A stretch of 64,000 nucleotides of DNA from Streptomyces bauhiniae (GTDB lineage Bacteria > Actinomycetota > Actinomycetes > Streptomycetales > Streptomycetaceae): contig NZ_SRRT01000004.1 of the NCBI RefSeq assembly GCF_004784475.1, forward strand, positions 310,001 to 374,000, given 5' to 3'. A model generated the notes under the pieces. The model was not told where the DNA came from, did no database searches, and saw only the letters and a list, made by a program, of their open reading frames with translations. Made by a program: the position numbers and the translations under genes. This document shows positions 1 through 9,527 of this stretch, piece after piece; position 1 is the first letter of the stretch, and each line of letters begins with the position of its first letter.

Positions 1-235
1 GCACACGGACCGGCAGGTCGAACTCCTTGAGGTCTCCGGCGAAGTACGCGGTGAGCTGTTCGGTGGCTTCCCGGAAGGGTCCCGCGTCGTGCCGCCAGCC
101 CTCCTGGACGGTCCGGCCGCCCTTCTGGCCGGGTACGGAGACCGAGGTCAGCGCGCCGTCGGCGTCGGCGGTGAGCAGCAGGGGGCCGACCGGGGAGGCC
201 AGTTCGGTCCAGTAGGGGTTGTCCATGATCGCCAT
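1..235 (-). CDS. ogt: Methylated-DNA-[protein]-cysteine S-methyltransferase, N-terminal part (cut by window edge)
   Basis: The 78 residues visible match the N-terminal ribonuclease-H-like part of Ogt/MGMT proteins: a SPVGPLLLTAD strand, then a region ending YFAGDLKEFDLPVRV, the usual junction before the catalytic domain. The PCHR active-site cysteine lies beyond position 1 and cannot be checked. Ogt repairs O6-alkylguanine by suicidal transfer to its cysteine. The ATG overlaps the TGA of the Ada/AlkA gene (TGATG), so the two are translationally coupled as an alkylation-damage operon. A second in-frame ATG lies 9 bases further on, but the overlap favours the first. Confidence 0.88.
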   Translation of the reverse strand, partial: MAIMDNPYWTELASPVGPLLLTADADGALTSVSVPGQKGGRTVQEGWRHDAGPFREATEQLTAYFAGDLKEFDLPVRV

Positions 236-1626
236 CACTCGGTCAGCTCCTCGGCGACCCGTAGGTGGTGAACGGCGTAGGACCGCCAGGGCCGCCAGGC
301 TTCGGGCAGGTCCGTACCGGGTGGGGTGACGTCCGGGTCGCCGAGCACGCGCGCCCGGAGGGCGGCGACGGCGGCCGGGGTGATGCCGGGCAGCGCTTCC
401 AGGACGCGCCGCGCCTCGTCCCGGTCGGCGCCGGGGTCGAGGCGCATGCGGCCGTCGGCGAGGGCGGCGGCGAGCGTGCCGAGCGGGGTTCCGGCCTCGG
501 CCTCGGCGAGGACGGCGGGCTCGGGGAAGAGGTGGGTGAGGGCACCGCTGGGCGCGTCGAGCGCCTTGCCGTACCGGAGGACGAATCGTGTGACCTCGTC
601 CGGCGACCCGCTGAGCACGCGGGCGGCGATCTCCAGCGGGTCCACCGCGCCCGGTGAGCGCAGGCCGGGCCGGGCGGCGACCAGCGGGGCGAGCCGGGGG
701 TCGGCGCCGAGGCGGGCGTCGACGGCGTAGGGGTCGGCGTCCAGGTCGTACAGCCGGCGCAGCCGGTGCACGGCGGTGGTGAGGTCGCGGGGGTCGGTGA
801 GCAGCAGCCGGGCGTCGAGCCAGCCGCCGGGCCGGGTGCCGCCGCGCGGCTCGGGGGTGTGGGCGCGCTCGTGGACGACGGCGACACCGGTGCCGTACGG
901 CAGCCGCAGGGTGCGCCGGTGGACGCGGGCGCCCGGGGTGCCGGTCACCTCCTCGACGCCGGGTACGGCCTCGCGGGCGAGCAGGTCGAAGACGGCGCCG
1001 GCCTGGTACGGGCCCCGGTGGGCGAGGCGCAGCGGGATACCGGTGCCGGGGGCGCCGCGGCGGGAGCGCGGGGCAGCGTCGCGTACCTCGGTGGGGGTGT
1101 GGGCGTAGACCTCGCGGATGGTGTCGTTGAACTGGCGGATGCTGCGGAAGCCGGACGCGAACGCGATCTCGGTGACCGGGAGTTCGGTGGTCCGCAGCAG
1201 GGTGCGCGCGGTGTGGGCGCGCTGGGCGCGGGCGAGCGCGACGGGTCCGGCGCCGACCTCGCCGGTGAGCTGGCGCTGCACCTGCCGGGCGCTGTAGCCG
1301 AGGCGGGCGGCGAGGCCGGTGACGCCCTCGCGGTCGACGACGCCGTCCGCGATCAGCCGCATGGCCCGGCCGACGACGTCCGCGCGGACGTTCCACTCGG
1401 CCGAGCCCGGCACGGCGTCCGGGCGGCAGCGACGGCAGGCCCGGAAGCCCGCGCCCTGGGCGGCGGCGGCCGTGCGGAAGAACGTCACGTTGCACCGCTT
1501 CGGGGTGACCGCGGGGCAGCTCGGGCGGCAGTAGATGCCGGTGGTCCGGACGGCGAAGAAGAAGACGCCGTCGAACCGCCCGTCGCGGCTGCGCACCGCC
1601 TCGTACCTGCTGTCATCGTCCGTCAT
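235..1626 (-). CDS. Ada-type methyl-sensing regulator fused to AlkA-like DNA-3-methyladenine glycosylase
   Basis: 463 residues, counted from the MTDDDSRYEAV start; the reading frame extends upstream without family similarity. Residues about 8-72 are the Ada zinc domain with Cys33, Cys37, Cys64 and Cys67; Cys33 should be the methylphosphotriester acceptor. An AraC-type helix-turn-helix follows (about 80-175), ending in a region like GFRSIRQFNDTIREVY. Then comes the AlkA N-terminal domain and a C-terminal helix-hairpin-helix part (LEALPGITPAAVAAL). By family it senses methylated DNA, activates its own operon and excises alkylated bases. The HhH-GPD end is short and divergent: the usual GPWTA segment is not recognisable and only a TPPGTDLPEAW stretch could supply the catalytic Asp. 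Ogt is coupled downstream. Confidence 0.88.
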   Translation of the reverse strand: MTDDDSRYEAVRSRDGRFDGVFFFAVRTTGIYCRPSCPAVTPKRCNVTFFRTAAAAQGAGFRACRRCRPDAVPGSAEWNVRADVVGRAMRLIADGVVDREGVTGLAARLGYSARQVQRQLTGEVGAGPVALARAQRAHTARTLLRTTELPVTEIAFASGFRSIRQFNDTIREVYAHTPTEVRDAAPRSRRGAPGTGIPLRLAHRGPYQAGAVFDLLAREAVPGVEEVTGTPGARVHRRTLRLPYGTGVAVVHERAHTPEPRGGTRPGGWLDARLLLTDPRDLTTAVHRLRRLYDLDADPYAVDARLGADPRLAPLVAARPGLRSPGAVDPLEIAARVLSGSPDEVTRFVLRYGKALDAPSGALTHLFPEPAVLAEAEAGTPLGTLAAALADGRMRLDPGADRDEARRVLEALPGITPAAVAALRARVLGDPDVTPPGTDLPEAWRPWRSYAVHHLRVAEELTE

Positions 1627-1711
1627 GCGTCCAGTGTCGGACGTGGGAGGGGGGCCGGGCCAGCGGAAAACGGACATGCAGCCCGGTCCCCCTGCCCGGC
1701 CCCCTTACGGG

Positions 1712-2803
1712 TCAGGTCCAGGGCCCCTTCTTGGCCCGCATCGCCGCCCGGCCCTCGGCTCCCTTGCGCTTCCAGTCCTTGCGGAGCTCGGCGCGCAGGC
1801 GGGCGTCGGTCTTGGCGACGATCCACTGGTTCTCGCGGACCAGCTTGCGGTAGCTCTCCAGTCGCCGGACGGGCAGCTCGCCGGAGTCGACGGCGGCGGT
1901 GACCGCGCAGCCGGGCTCGGCGGCGTGGGAGCAGTCGTGGAACCGGCAGCGCGCCGCCAGTTCCTCGATCTCGGAGAACACCTGGCCGACCCCGCTCTCC
2001 GCGTCGTACAGGCCGACGCCGCGCAGTCCGGGGGTGTCGATGAGCACGCCCCCGCCGGGCAGCGGGAGCAGGTTGCGGGTGGTCGTGGTGTGCCGGCCCT
2101 TGCCGTCCACGTCCCGCGCGGCCTGGACGTCCATGACGTCCGTACCGACGAGCGCGTTGGCCAGCGTGGACTTGCCCGCGCCGGACTGCCCGAGCAGCAC
2201 GGCGGTGCCGGTGCCGATCAGCGCCCGGAGCACGTCCAGCCCGTCGCCGTGCAGCGCGCTGACGGTGAGTACGGGGACGCCGGGCGCGGTGGTCTCGACG
2301 TCCTGTACGAGGTGCGCGAGCGTCGCGGGGTCCGGTACGAGGTCGGCCTTGGCCAGCACGACCACCGGCTGCGCCCCGGACTCCCACGCCAGCGCGAGAA
2401 ACCGCTCGACCCGCCCGAGGTCCAGCTCGACGGCGAGCGACACGGCGACCACGGCGTGATCGACGTTGGCCGCGAGAATCTGCCCGTCGGACCGCTTGGA
2501 CGAGGTGGACCGCACGAACGCCGTCCGGCGGGGAAGGTAGGCCCGGACGTACCGGGGGTCGCCGCCCTCGGGGTCGACGGCGACCCAGTCCCCCGTGCAC
2601 ACGACCTTCATCGGGTCACGGGGGACGACGAACTCGGTGTCCGCACGGACGACCCCGTCCGCGGTGAGGACATCACACTGCCCCCGGTCCACCCGGACGA
2701 CCCGCCCGGGAAGCAGCCCCTGACGGGCGTAGGGAGCGAACTCGGCTTCCCAGTGGGAGTCCCAGCCGAGGGGCAAAAGAGCATGCGAGGAGGAGAGTTG
2801 CAA
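1712..2803 (-). CDS. rsgA: Ribosome small subunit-dependent GTPase A
   Basis: 363 residues. RsgA/YjeQ is a circularly permuted GTPase that checks and matures the 30S decoding centre. An N-terminal OB-fold comes first, then the G4 motif (LAKADL), the Walker A GQSGAGKS at about 205-212, and G3 (DTPGLRG), in that permuted order. A C-terminal zinc knuckle CRFHDCSHAAEPGC follows. The start is TTG; there is no ATG near the family N-terminus, and an SD-like GAAGGG lies just upstream. That SD sits in the 3' arm of a perfect hairpin, and a 23-codon ORF lies 51 bases upstream, so initiation may be controlled. Length is normal for the family. Confidence 0.93.
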   Translation of the reverse strand: MQLSSSHALLPLGWDSHWEAEFAPYARQGLLPGRVVRVDRGQCDVLTADGVVRADTEFVVPRDPMKVVCTGDWVAVDPEGGDPRYVRAYLPRRTAFVRSTSSKRSDGQILAANVDHAVVAVSLAVELDLGRVERFLALAWESGAQPVVVLAKADLVPDPATLAHLVQDVETTAPGVPVLTVSALHGDGLDVLRALIGTGTAVLLGQSGAGKSTLANALVGTDVMDVQAARDVDGKGRHTTTTRNLLPLPGGGVLIDTPGLRGVGLYDAESGVGQVFSEIEELAARCRFHDCSHAAEPGCAVTAAVDSGELPVRRLESYRKLVRENQWIVAKTDARLRAELRKDWKRKGAEGRAAMRAKKGPWT

Positions 2804-2808
2804 GGGAG

Positions 2809-2823
2809 ACCCTTCACAAGGGT
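2809..2823 (-). promoter_or_regulatory. Hairpin covering the rsgA ribosome binding site
   Basis: Reading the minus strand, ACCCTT-GTG-AAGGGT forms a perfect 6-bp stem with a 3-base loop ending 5 bases before the rsgA TTG. The 3' arm holds the only purine-rich SD candidate (AAGGG). Folding would hide it, as in translationally attenuated genes with a leader peptide. The hairpin is seen directly; its role is inferred. Confidence 0.55.
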
Positions 2824-2854
2824 GACCCCGGCGAGCGCCTAGGGCGCGATCGGA

Positions 2855-2926
2855 TCAGCCGGTGGCCACGGAGGTGGAGTGGATGAACTTCTGGTCGCGG
2901 GCACGGCCCAGCACAGAGACAGCCAT
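2855..2926 (-). CDS. 23-codon leader ORF upstream of rsgA
   Basis: ATG to TGA, 23 residues beginning MAVSVLGRARDQKF and ending TSVATG. It has a very strong ribosome binding site (GGGAGGTG, 7 bases from ATG), better than that of most full-length genes nearby. It ends 51 bases before the rsgA TTG. I recognise no family. Its position, SD and the downstream hairpin suggest a leader peptide whose translation affects rsgA initiation or mRNA stability. It could alternatively be an independent microprotein. Real translation is likely from the SD; the function is inference. Confidence 0.55.
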   Translation of the reverse strand: MAVSVLGRARDQKFIHSTSVATG

Positions 2927-2992
2927 CGGTCACACCTCCCTTTCCTCACTCAGCCTGAAGCGGCGACGACCTACCGCCGCGCGAAGCGGTCC

Positions 2993-4993
2993 TCACTCTA
3001 GAGCGACGAGTGCTGAGCCGCCATCGATTTCCGTCGCGTCCAGCAGGTGGTGCATGACGGCTTCCGGGAGGGCGGGGTTGGCCGCGGCGGAGTTTGCCGT
3101 GGTGCGGTCGTACAGGCGGGTGGTCAGGACGTGGACGGGGAGGCGGGGGTCGGCGGCTGCGGCGTCCCGTATGTACGCGTGCGGATCGTCGAGCAGGCGG
3201 ATCACGGAGGCGACGGACAGCCGCTCGTCGGCCAGCGCGGATCGGCGGATAGTCGCGTCCGCGTCACGGCTGAAGCGTTCCACCAGTTCGGTGGGTGACT
3301 CCGGGTCGAGGAGGGCGAGTTTACGGGTGCGGGGGTCGGGGTCGTCCGCGAAGCGGAGAAGGCCCTGCCGGGGGAAGTTGGGGTGCTCGATCATCCGGGC
3401 GGACGAGTAGCCGTTCCAGGTCCGCACCATCTCCAGCAGGAGGTCCGCCGGGGCCTGGGCGCAGCTTTCGGCGAGGAAGAGCCGGACGACCCGGTCCTCG
3501 TCGCGCGCCAGCAGGTCGACCACGTCGGGCGGCAGGTTCGTCGCGCACGCGGCGCTGCGGCGGAGCATGACGTGTGCGGAGGTGGCGCAGCGGCGCATGG
3601 CCTCCTCGTCGTCCGCCAGCTCTTGGACCCACGGGAGGGGGCGGCAGTGGGCGTCCGGATCGAAGTCGATGGCCACGCGGGAGCGTTCCGCTTCGGTGAG
3701 CTCCGGACGGACGTACACCCACCAGCGGATGCCGGGGTCCGGGTCCTGGCCGAGCAGAGCCACCAAGTCGGCGTCCAGATGCGGATTCCGGGCGACGGCC
3801 CTGCGCAGGGTGGTCTCGGTGCCGTGGACCAGTTCCTCGGCCAGCTCACGGGCGAGAACGCAGGTGAGCGCGGCGCGCTCCCGGTGGGCGGCACCGGGAA
3901 GTGCGGCGAAGTCGGCCGGCGGGAGGGGGGTGGAGTCGTGGTGGAGCAGCATGGCTGTGAACCGCACGCCGGCGTCCGGGTCCGCGAGCAGGGCCGCCCG
4001 CGCCGGAGGAGCCAGATGCGTCCAGGCACGCGGGACGGCTTCCTTCCGTACTGCGGTGTCCGGGTCGGCGGCCAGCGCGACGAGGTGCCGCACCGGCAGG
4101 TCGCGGTGACGGACCAGCTCGGCACGCACGCGCGGGCTGGGGTCAGTGGCGAGCTGGGCGAAGGTCGCGGCGGTGAGCGGCGGGTGCTGGTCCACCACAC
4201 TGGTGAGGAGCGACCACCGGTGTCGCGGATCGGGATCGCGGAAGAGCACGGCGCTCTGTTCGGCGTCGAGCGGCCGCTCCGCCAATTGCTCGCGCACCCG
4301 CCACTCGGGGTGCGCGACCCAGGCCGCGACCACCTCCTCGGGGAGTTCCCGATATCTGAGCCCGGACGGGAGCCGCTCCTCAGGGGCGACGTCGAGGAGG
4401 CGGCACAGCACGGCCGGAGAGGCGGAAGGGTTTGCGCCCAGCCCCTCGCGCCATGCGCCCCGCAGCCGCGCCGACCCCGTCTTCCGTCGCAGGACGGTGT
4501 CCCAGCCGGCGTCCGGTCTCTCCACCGCCAACCCCCGTGCCCACGCCTCCAGCCAGTCCCCGAACGGGGCGACGGCCACGAACCAGACCTCGTACTCCTC
4601 GCAGGTGACGCCCAGGACGCTCTCCCCGTCCGGGGACATCGTCACGAACTCCGGCTGACCCGGGCGGGGGCCGAGGAGGCCGGCCAGATCCCACTGCTCC
4701 CCCAGCCGCACTCGGGTCCAGCAGGCGCAGCCGTGATTGGCGACGTGGATCAGGAACTCCCCGTCCCCGTCGATCACACCGCGCTCGACGGCGAGCCGGT
4801 GCCACTGCCGGTTCAACTCGGCGACCAGGTCGGGACGGTCGTCCGGCACCGCGAGCGTGGGCTCCGTGCTCGCCGCGATCACGGGACGCCAGGCAGCTTG
4901 TGAGGGCAGCGCCTCGGAGACCCTGCCGTCCCCGACCTTCTCCAGGCCGGCGCGGTGGAGCAGTTCGTGCAGTTCACCATGGCTGTCCGTCAT
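2993..4993 (-). CDS. LRV/HEAT-like repeat protein of unknown function
   Basis: 666 residues from the ATG that has GGGAGG nine bases upstream; an ATG nine bases earlier abuts that SD and is less likely. From about residue 200 onward the protein is built of tandem repeats with the pattern DP-x2-x-V/IR-x2-A/L-x10-LPxxxxxxLxxD, typical of leucine-rich-repeat-variant and HEAT-like superhelices. The first 190 residues are non-repetitive and contain a CACW motif. No enzymatic motif is visible. Such proteins usually act as scaffolds or peptide binders; no partner can be named. No signal peptide or membrane segment is apparent, so it is probably cytoplasmic. Confidence 0.8.
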   Translation of the reverse strand: MTDSHGELHELLHRAGLEKVGDGRVSEALPSQAAWRPVIAASTEPTLAVPDDRPDLVAELNRQWHRLAVERGVIDGDGEFLIHVANHGCACWTRVRLGEQWDLAGLLGPRPGQPEFVTMSPDGESVLGVTCEEYEVWFVAVAPFGDWLEAWARGLAVERPDAGWDTVLRRKTGSARLRGAWREGLGANPSASPAVLCRLLDVAPEERLPSGLRYRELPEEVVAAWVAHPEWRVREQLAERPLDAEQSAVLFRDPDPRHRWSLLTSVVDQHPPLTAATFAQLATDPSPRVRAELVRHRDLPVRHLVALAADPDTAVRKEAVPRAWTHLAPPARAALLADPDAGVRFTAMLLHHDSTPLPPADFAALPGAAHRERAALTCVLARELAEELVHGTETTLRRAVARNPHLDADLVALLGQDPDPGIRWWVYVRPELTEAERSRVAIDFDPDAHCRPLPWVQELADDEEAMRRCATSAHVMLRRSAACATNLPPDVVDLLARDEDRVVRLFLAESCAQAPADLLLEMVRTWNGYSSARMIEHPNFPRQGLLRFADDPDPRTRKLALLDPESPTELVERFSRDADATIRRSALADERLSVASVIRLLDDPHAYIRDAAAADPRLPVHVLTTRLYDRTTANSAAANPALPEAVMHHLLDATEIDGGSALVALE

Positions 4994-5032
4994 GACGGCC
5001 ATCCTCCCGCACGGCCGGCGACCAGGCTGCGG

Positions 5033-6493
5033 TCAACCGTTCGCGCAGGGCTCCCCGTTGAGCCGGAACCCCCGTGGCGCCCCGTTCCCCCCGTCCCGTG
5101 TCCCCACGAACCCGAACGCGATCGTCCCGTCGGCGGCGACCTCGCGGTTGTAACTCTTGGCCTCCGCCGTGACCCGGGCGCCGTCCTGGTGGGGGGTCGC
5201 GTCCCAGGTCTGGCCGATGTGCTGGCCGTCGGGGAAGGTCCAGGTGAGCTGCCAGTCGGAGAGGGGGGTGTCGGTGGTGATGTGGAGGCTGGCCTGGAAG
5301 CCGTCGCTCCATTCGTCGTCGAGGTGGTAGGCGACGCGGCAGGTCGTACGGGTGCTCGGCGTGGGGGACGGGGTCGCGGAGGGCTTCGGGGAGGGAGGCG
5401 GCGCCGGTTCGCGAGACCGGGTCGGGGTCGGGAGCGGGGACGCCGGGACCGGGACGGTACGGGTCGTCGCCGGGGCCGCCGAGCGGGACGGGGCCGGGGT
5501 GGGGTCGGGGTGCGGAGTGTCGGGGGCGGCGATCGGCTTCTGGTCGTCGCGTGCGGAGGCGTCGGTGTCGTCCGGGGTGCCGAAGGGCATCAGGGAGACC
5601 CCCAGGGCCACCGCCGACAGCAGCCCCGCCGCCGCCAGGAGGCTGCCGCGCAGTACGCGGCCCCGCGCCGCCTCGTCGTCCGCCCGCGCCCCCGGCCCCG
5701 AGGGCGCGCCCACGCCGAGGCGGACCTCGGCGGCGCGGCGGCGGCGCTCCAGGTAGGCGAGAGCGCCCCAGCCGATGACGCCCCCGGCGAGCGCGGCCGG
5801 GATGCCGCCGCCGTGCAGGCGCAGGCAGGCGGCGGCCTCGGCGCACGGGACGCAGGTGGCGAGGTGGCGGGAGAGGTCCTCGGGGGTCTCGGCGCCGGGC
5901 GAGCGGGTGACGGCGTCCAGCAGGCGGGCGTAGCTGCGGCACTCGGCGTCCAGCGGGGTGTCGCGGTGGGCGCGGTGGCAGCGGTCGTGGAACAGCACGC
6001 GGACCTGGTCGAGTTCGGCGCCCGTGGTCAGCGGGTCCAGGCCCAGCCGCCGGGCCACGCTGGGCAGCGGGAGCGACTCCACCTCGGCGAGCCAGAGCAG
6101 CGTGGCGTCCGCCTCGGGCATGTCACGCAGACCCCGCAGCGCGATGGGCCGGCCCAGCGGAGGACCCGTATAACGGGCGGCCGCCTCTGAGTTGAGCCAG
6201 AGACGGAGGTCGGGGTCGAGCTTGTGTCCCTTGCCCGCGCTCTCCCAGCCGGCCGCCGTCTCCCGTACGGCGGTGAGGAGTTGGGGGATGACCGGCAGCC
6301 GGGCGGTACGGCCGCGCACGGCACCCTGCGCGGCCCGCAGCTCACGCATCCCCAACGTAAAGGCTTCGTCGGCCAGTTGGTGTGCCGTTCCCGCTCCGGC
6401 CGTGCACAGGTCGGCGTAGGAGAGGACCGCGTCCCAGCACTCGGCGAACAGCGCTGCCTCGGCGGCGTCCTGAGGTGGCGGCAGATCGGGCAT
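5033..6493 (-). CDS. Membrane protein: degenerate ECF-sigma-like region, zinc finger, TM helix and external CBM2
   Basis: 486 residues from an ATG with GGAG five bases upstream. Residues about 10-170 resemble ECF sigma regions 2 and 4 (HQLADEAFTLGMREL, then a helix-turn-helix-like VARRLGLDPLT) but are degenerate. Near 208-216 is HLATCVPC, the HxxxCxxC of zinc-finger anti-sigma domains. A hydrophobic helix at about 280-301 spans the membrane, followed by a Pro/Thr/Ser-rich linker. The last 100 residues form a CBM2 fold with terminal cysteines and DWQLTWTF/QTWDATP cellulose-contact motifs. It recalls the actinobacterial ECF groups with C-terminal carbohydrate-binding extensions (ECF52-like, from memory). 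A role in sensing cellulose outside the cell is inferred. Confidence 0.7.
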   Translation of the reverse strand: MPDLPPPQDAAEAALFAECWDAVLSYADLCTAGAGTAHQLADEAFTLGMRELRAAQGAVRGRTARLPVIPQLLTAVRETAAGWESAGKGHKLDPDLRLWLNSEAAARYTGPPLGRPIALRGLRDMPEADATLLWLAEVESLPLPSVARRLGLDPLTTGAELDQVRVLFHDRCHRAHRDTPLDAECRSYARLLDAVTRSPGAETPEDLSRHLATCVPCAEAAACLRLHGGGIPAALAGGVIGWGALAYLERRRRAAEVRLGVGAPSGPGARADDEAARGRVLRGSLLAAAGLLSAVALGVSLMPFGTPDDTDASARDDQKPIAAPDTPHPDPTPAPSRSAAPATTRTVPVPASPLPTPTRSREPAPPPSPKPSATPSPTPSTRTTCRVAYHLDDEWSDGFQASLHITTDTPLSDWQLTWTFPDGQHIGQTWDATPHQDGARVTAEAKSYNREVAADGTIAFGFVGTRDGGNGAPRGFRLNGEPCANG

Positions 6494-6711
6494 CGGTCTC
6501 CAGCGTCCACGAGCGAGGGGCAACTCCCCACAGCGATGGTGGAGTTGGGGCCTCGCGGAGGCAGGAGCCTTTCACGCCGCCGCCGGGCTGACAAGCGGAC
6601 CCGGCGGATCGGGTGAGCGGCTCGTCGCCCGGCGTGACCGGGACCGCCCGCCGCGCGCCCGCCACTCCGTCAGAAGATACGGAAGCGGGCGCTCAGCGGT
6701 TCAAAGCCCCG

Positions 6712-6728
6712 GAACCGCAGGCCGGTTC
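6712..6728 (-). terminator. Small hairpin at the end of the radical SAM gene
   Basis: On the minus strand GAACCG-GCCTG-CGGTTC forms a 6-bp stem with a 5-base loop beginning inside the stop codon. There is no T-run after it, only GGGGCTTT. It could be a weak terminator or mRNA 3'-end structure. The remaining sequence up to 6493 shows no gene. Confidence 0.3.
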
Positions 6729-8046
6729 AGACCTCCACCCGCTCCTCCGCGGACAGGCTGTCCATGAAGGAGCTGACGGAGAACACCGCGTTGCCGGGGC
6801 CGGGCGGCCCGTAGCCGGGCGGGTAGGAGAGGCCGAAGTCGTCCATGGTGTTGCGGTACGCCTCCAGCAGCCGGATGTGGTACTCCAGCGGCGCGCCCTG
6901 CGGATTGGCCTTGCCGAGCGGGGTGGTGGGCTCGGGGCACCAGGTGGTGAAGCGGGGCGTGATGCCGTGCGACATGAAGAAGCGCAGGCCCTCGGTGGTG
7001 GAGGCGATGGCCTCGTCGACGCTGGTGAAGCCGAAGGGCTCGGCCATCTCCACGCCCGCCACGAAGTTGGGGATCACGTTGCGCGCGCCGAACACGTCGG
7101 CGGAGTCCAGGATGCGCTTGTGCCACTCGTCCCGGCCGACGTACCGCTCCTTGCCGGGGCAGTACATCTTGAACAGATACTCGTCCCACACCTCGAAGTT
7201 GGGGTGGTAGATCTGCACGCCGTAGTCCTTGAAGCGCTGGACGTCCGGCTTGGGCAGCGCCTGCGCGACGACCTTGCCGATCCAGCGGCCCGGGAAGTGC
7301 TCCTCGATGGCCTTGGCGTACCGCCCGTAGAAGTCGGCCTCGTCCAGCCCCTGGACCTTGGTCGTGATCGCGCCGCCGGTGAGCGTGTACGCGGTGGAGA
7401 TCTTGGCGGTGTCGTACTTGTCGATGATCTCCAGCGCCTCGAGGACCTCGTCGACGTCCTTCACGCCCGTGTACGGGCGGCCCGCCGCCTTGTGCTGGCG
7501 CCAGTTGTGGTTGATGTCGCAGTACTGGCACTCCTCCTTGGCGCCGAAGTACTGGCAGACGCGGAAGGCGGTCAGGTAGATCAGGTAGCCCCACTGGATG
7601 GTGGGGGCCACCTCCATGACCGACTTCCCGTTGGAGAGCTTGTGCCGGTAGTACTCCGGCATCGGCGGCACGCCGACGTCGGAGATCCGCTTGCCGTCGA
7701 GGTAAAGGCCGAGCTGGCCGTGCTCGTCAGCGGCGACCCGGTAGGGGGAGGCGGGGTTCACCCGTACGGAGACGACCGTGCGGCGCAGGTCGTAGGGGCC
7801 GCCGGTGAGGATGATCTCCTCCGGGGGCCTGCGGAGCGCGGCCTCGCCCAGCTCGGGGAGGGTGCCGTGGTCGAAGGAGAAGATGAAGTACGACTTCGGC
7901 TTGACCTCGCCGTTCTCGTTGTCGCTGAGGGCCGAGGCGTCGAAGGCGACTCCGCCCCGGAGCAGGTCCTCCTTGAAGACGGCTTCCCGCGGCACATGCG
8001 GGAACCGCTCCATCAGATCCTCGACCAGCGCGGTGCGGCTGCCCAT
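6727..8046 (-). CDS. Radical SAM enzyme of unknown substrate
   Basis: 439 residues, ATG preceded by GGAGGAGA. The centre carries a cysteine cluster at C164, C173 and C176 (a CX8CX2C pattern, CQYFGAKEECQYC) followed by DINHNW. This is the likely 4Fe-4S ligand set of a radical SAM domain; the spacing differs from the standard CX3CX2C. No other cysteines precede it. The region after it (GGAITT, NFEVWDEYLF, NFVAGVEMAEP) fits the barrel. About 160 residues precede the cluster and form a separate domain. The neighbouring genes give no pathway hint. I am confident in the superfamily, not in the reaction. Confidence 0.78.
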   Translation of the reverse strand: MGSRTALVEDLMERFPHVPREAVFKEDLLRGGVAFDASALSDNENGEVKPKSYFIFSFDHGTLPELGEAALRRPPEEIILTGGPYDLRRTVVSVRVNPASPYRVAADEHGQLGLYLDGKRISDVGVPPMPEYYRHKLSNGKSVMEVAPTIQWGYLIYLTAFRVCQYFGAKEECQYCDINHNWRQHKAAGRPYTGVKDVDEVLEALEIIDKYDTAKISTAYTLTGGAITTKVQGLDEADFYGRYAKAIEEHFPGRWIGKVVAQALPKPDVQRFKDYGVQIYHPNFEVWDEYLFKMYCPGKERYVGRDEWHKRILDSADVFGARNVIPNFVAGVEMAEPFGFTSVDEAIASTTEGLRFFMSHGITPRFTTWCPEPTTPLGKANPQGAPLEYHIRLLEAYRNTMDDFGLSYPPGYGPPGPGNAVFSVSSFMDSLSAEERVEV

Positions 8047-8139
8047 CCCTGTCTCCTCCGGCTAAGGTCCCGGCTCACACGTACATCTCACACCGTATGC
8101 CCCCACTTCCCGGCAAGCCCTCCCGGGGGGGGGCTGTGA

Positions 8140-9486
<1,347 letters not shown>

Positions 9487-9527
9487 AGCCTCTAGGATGT
9501 GCGCTAGGCATCCAAGGAGGTGGGTCC

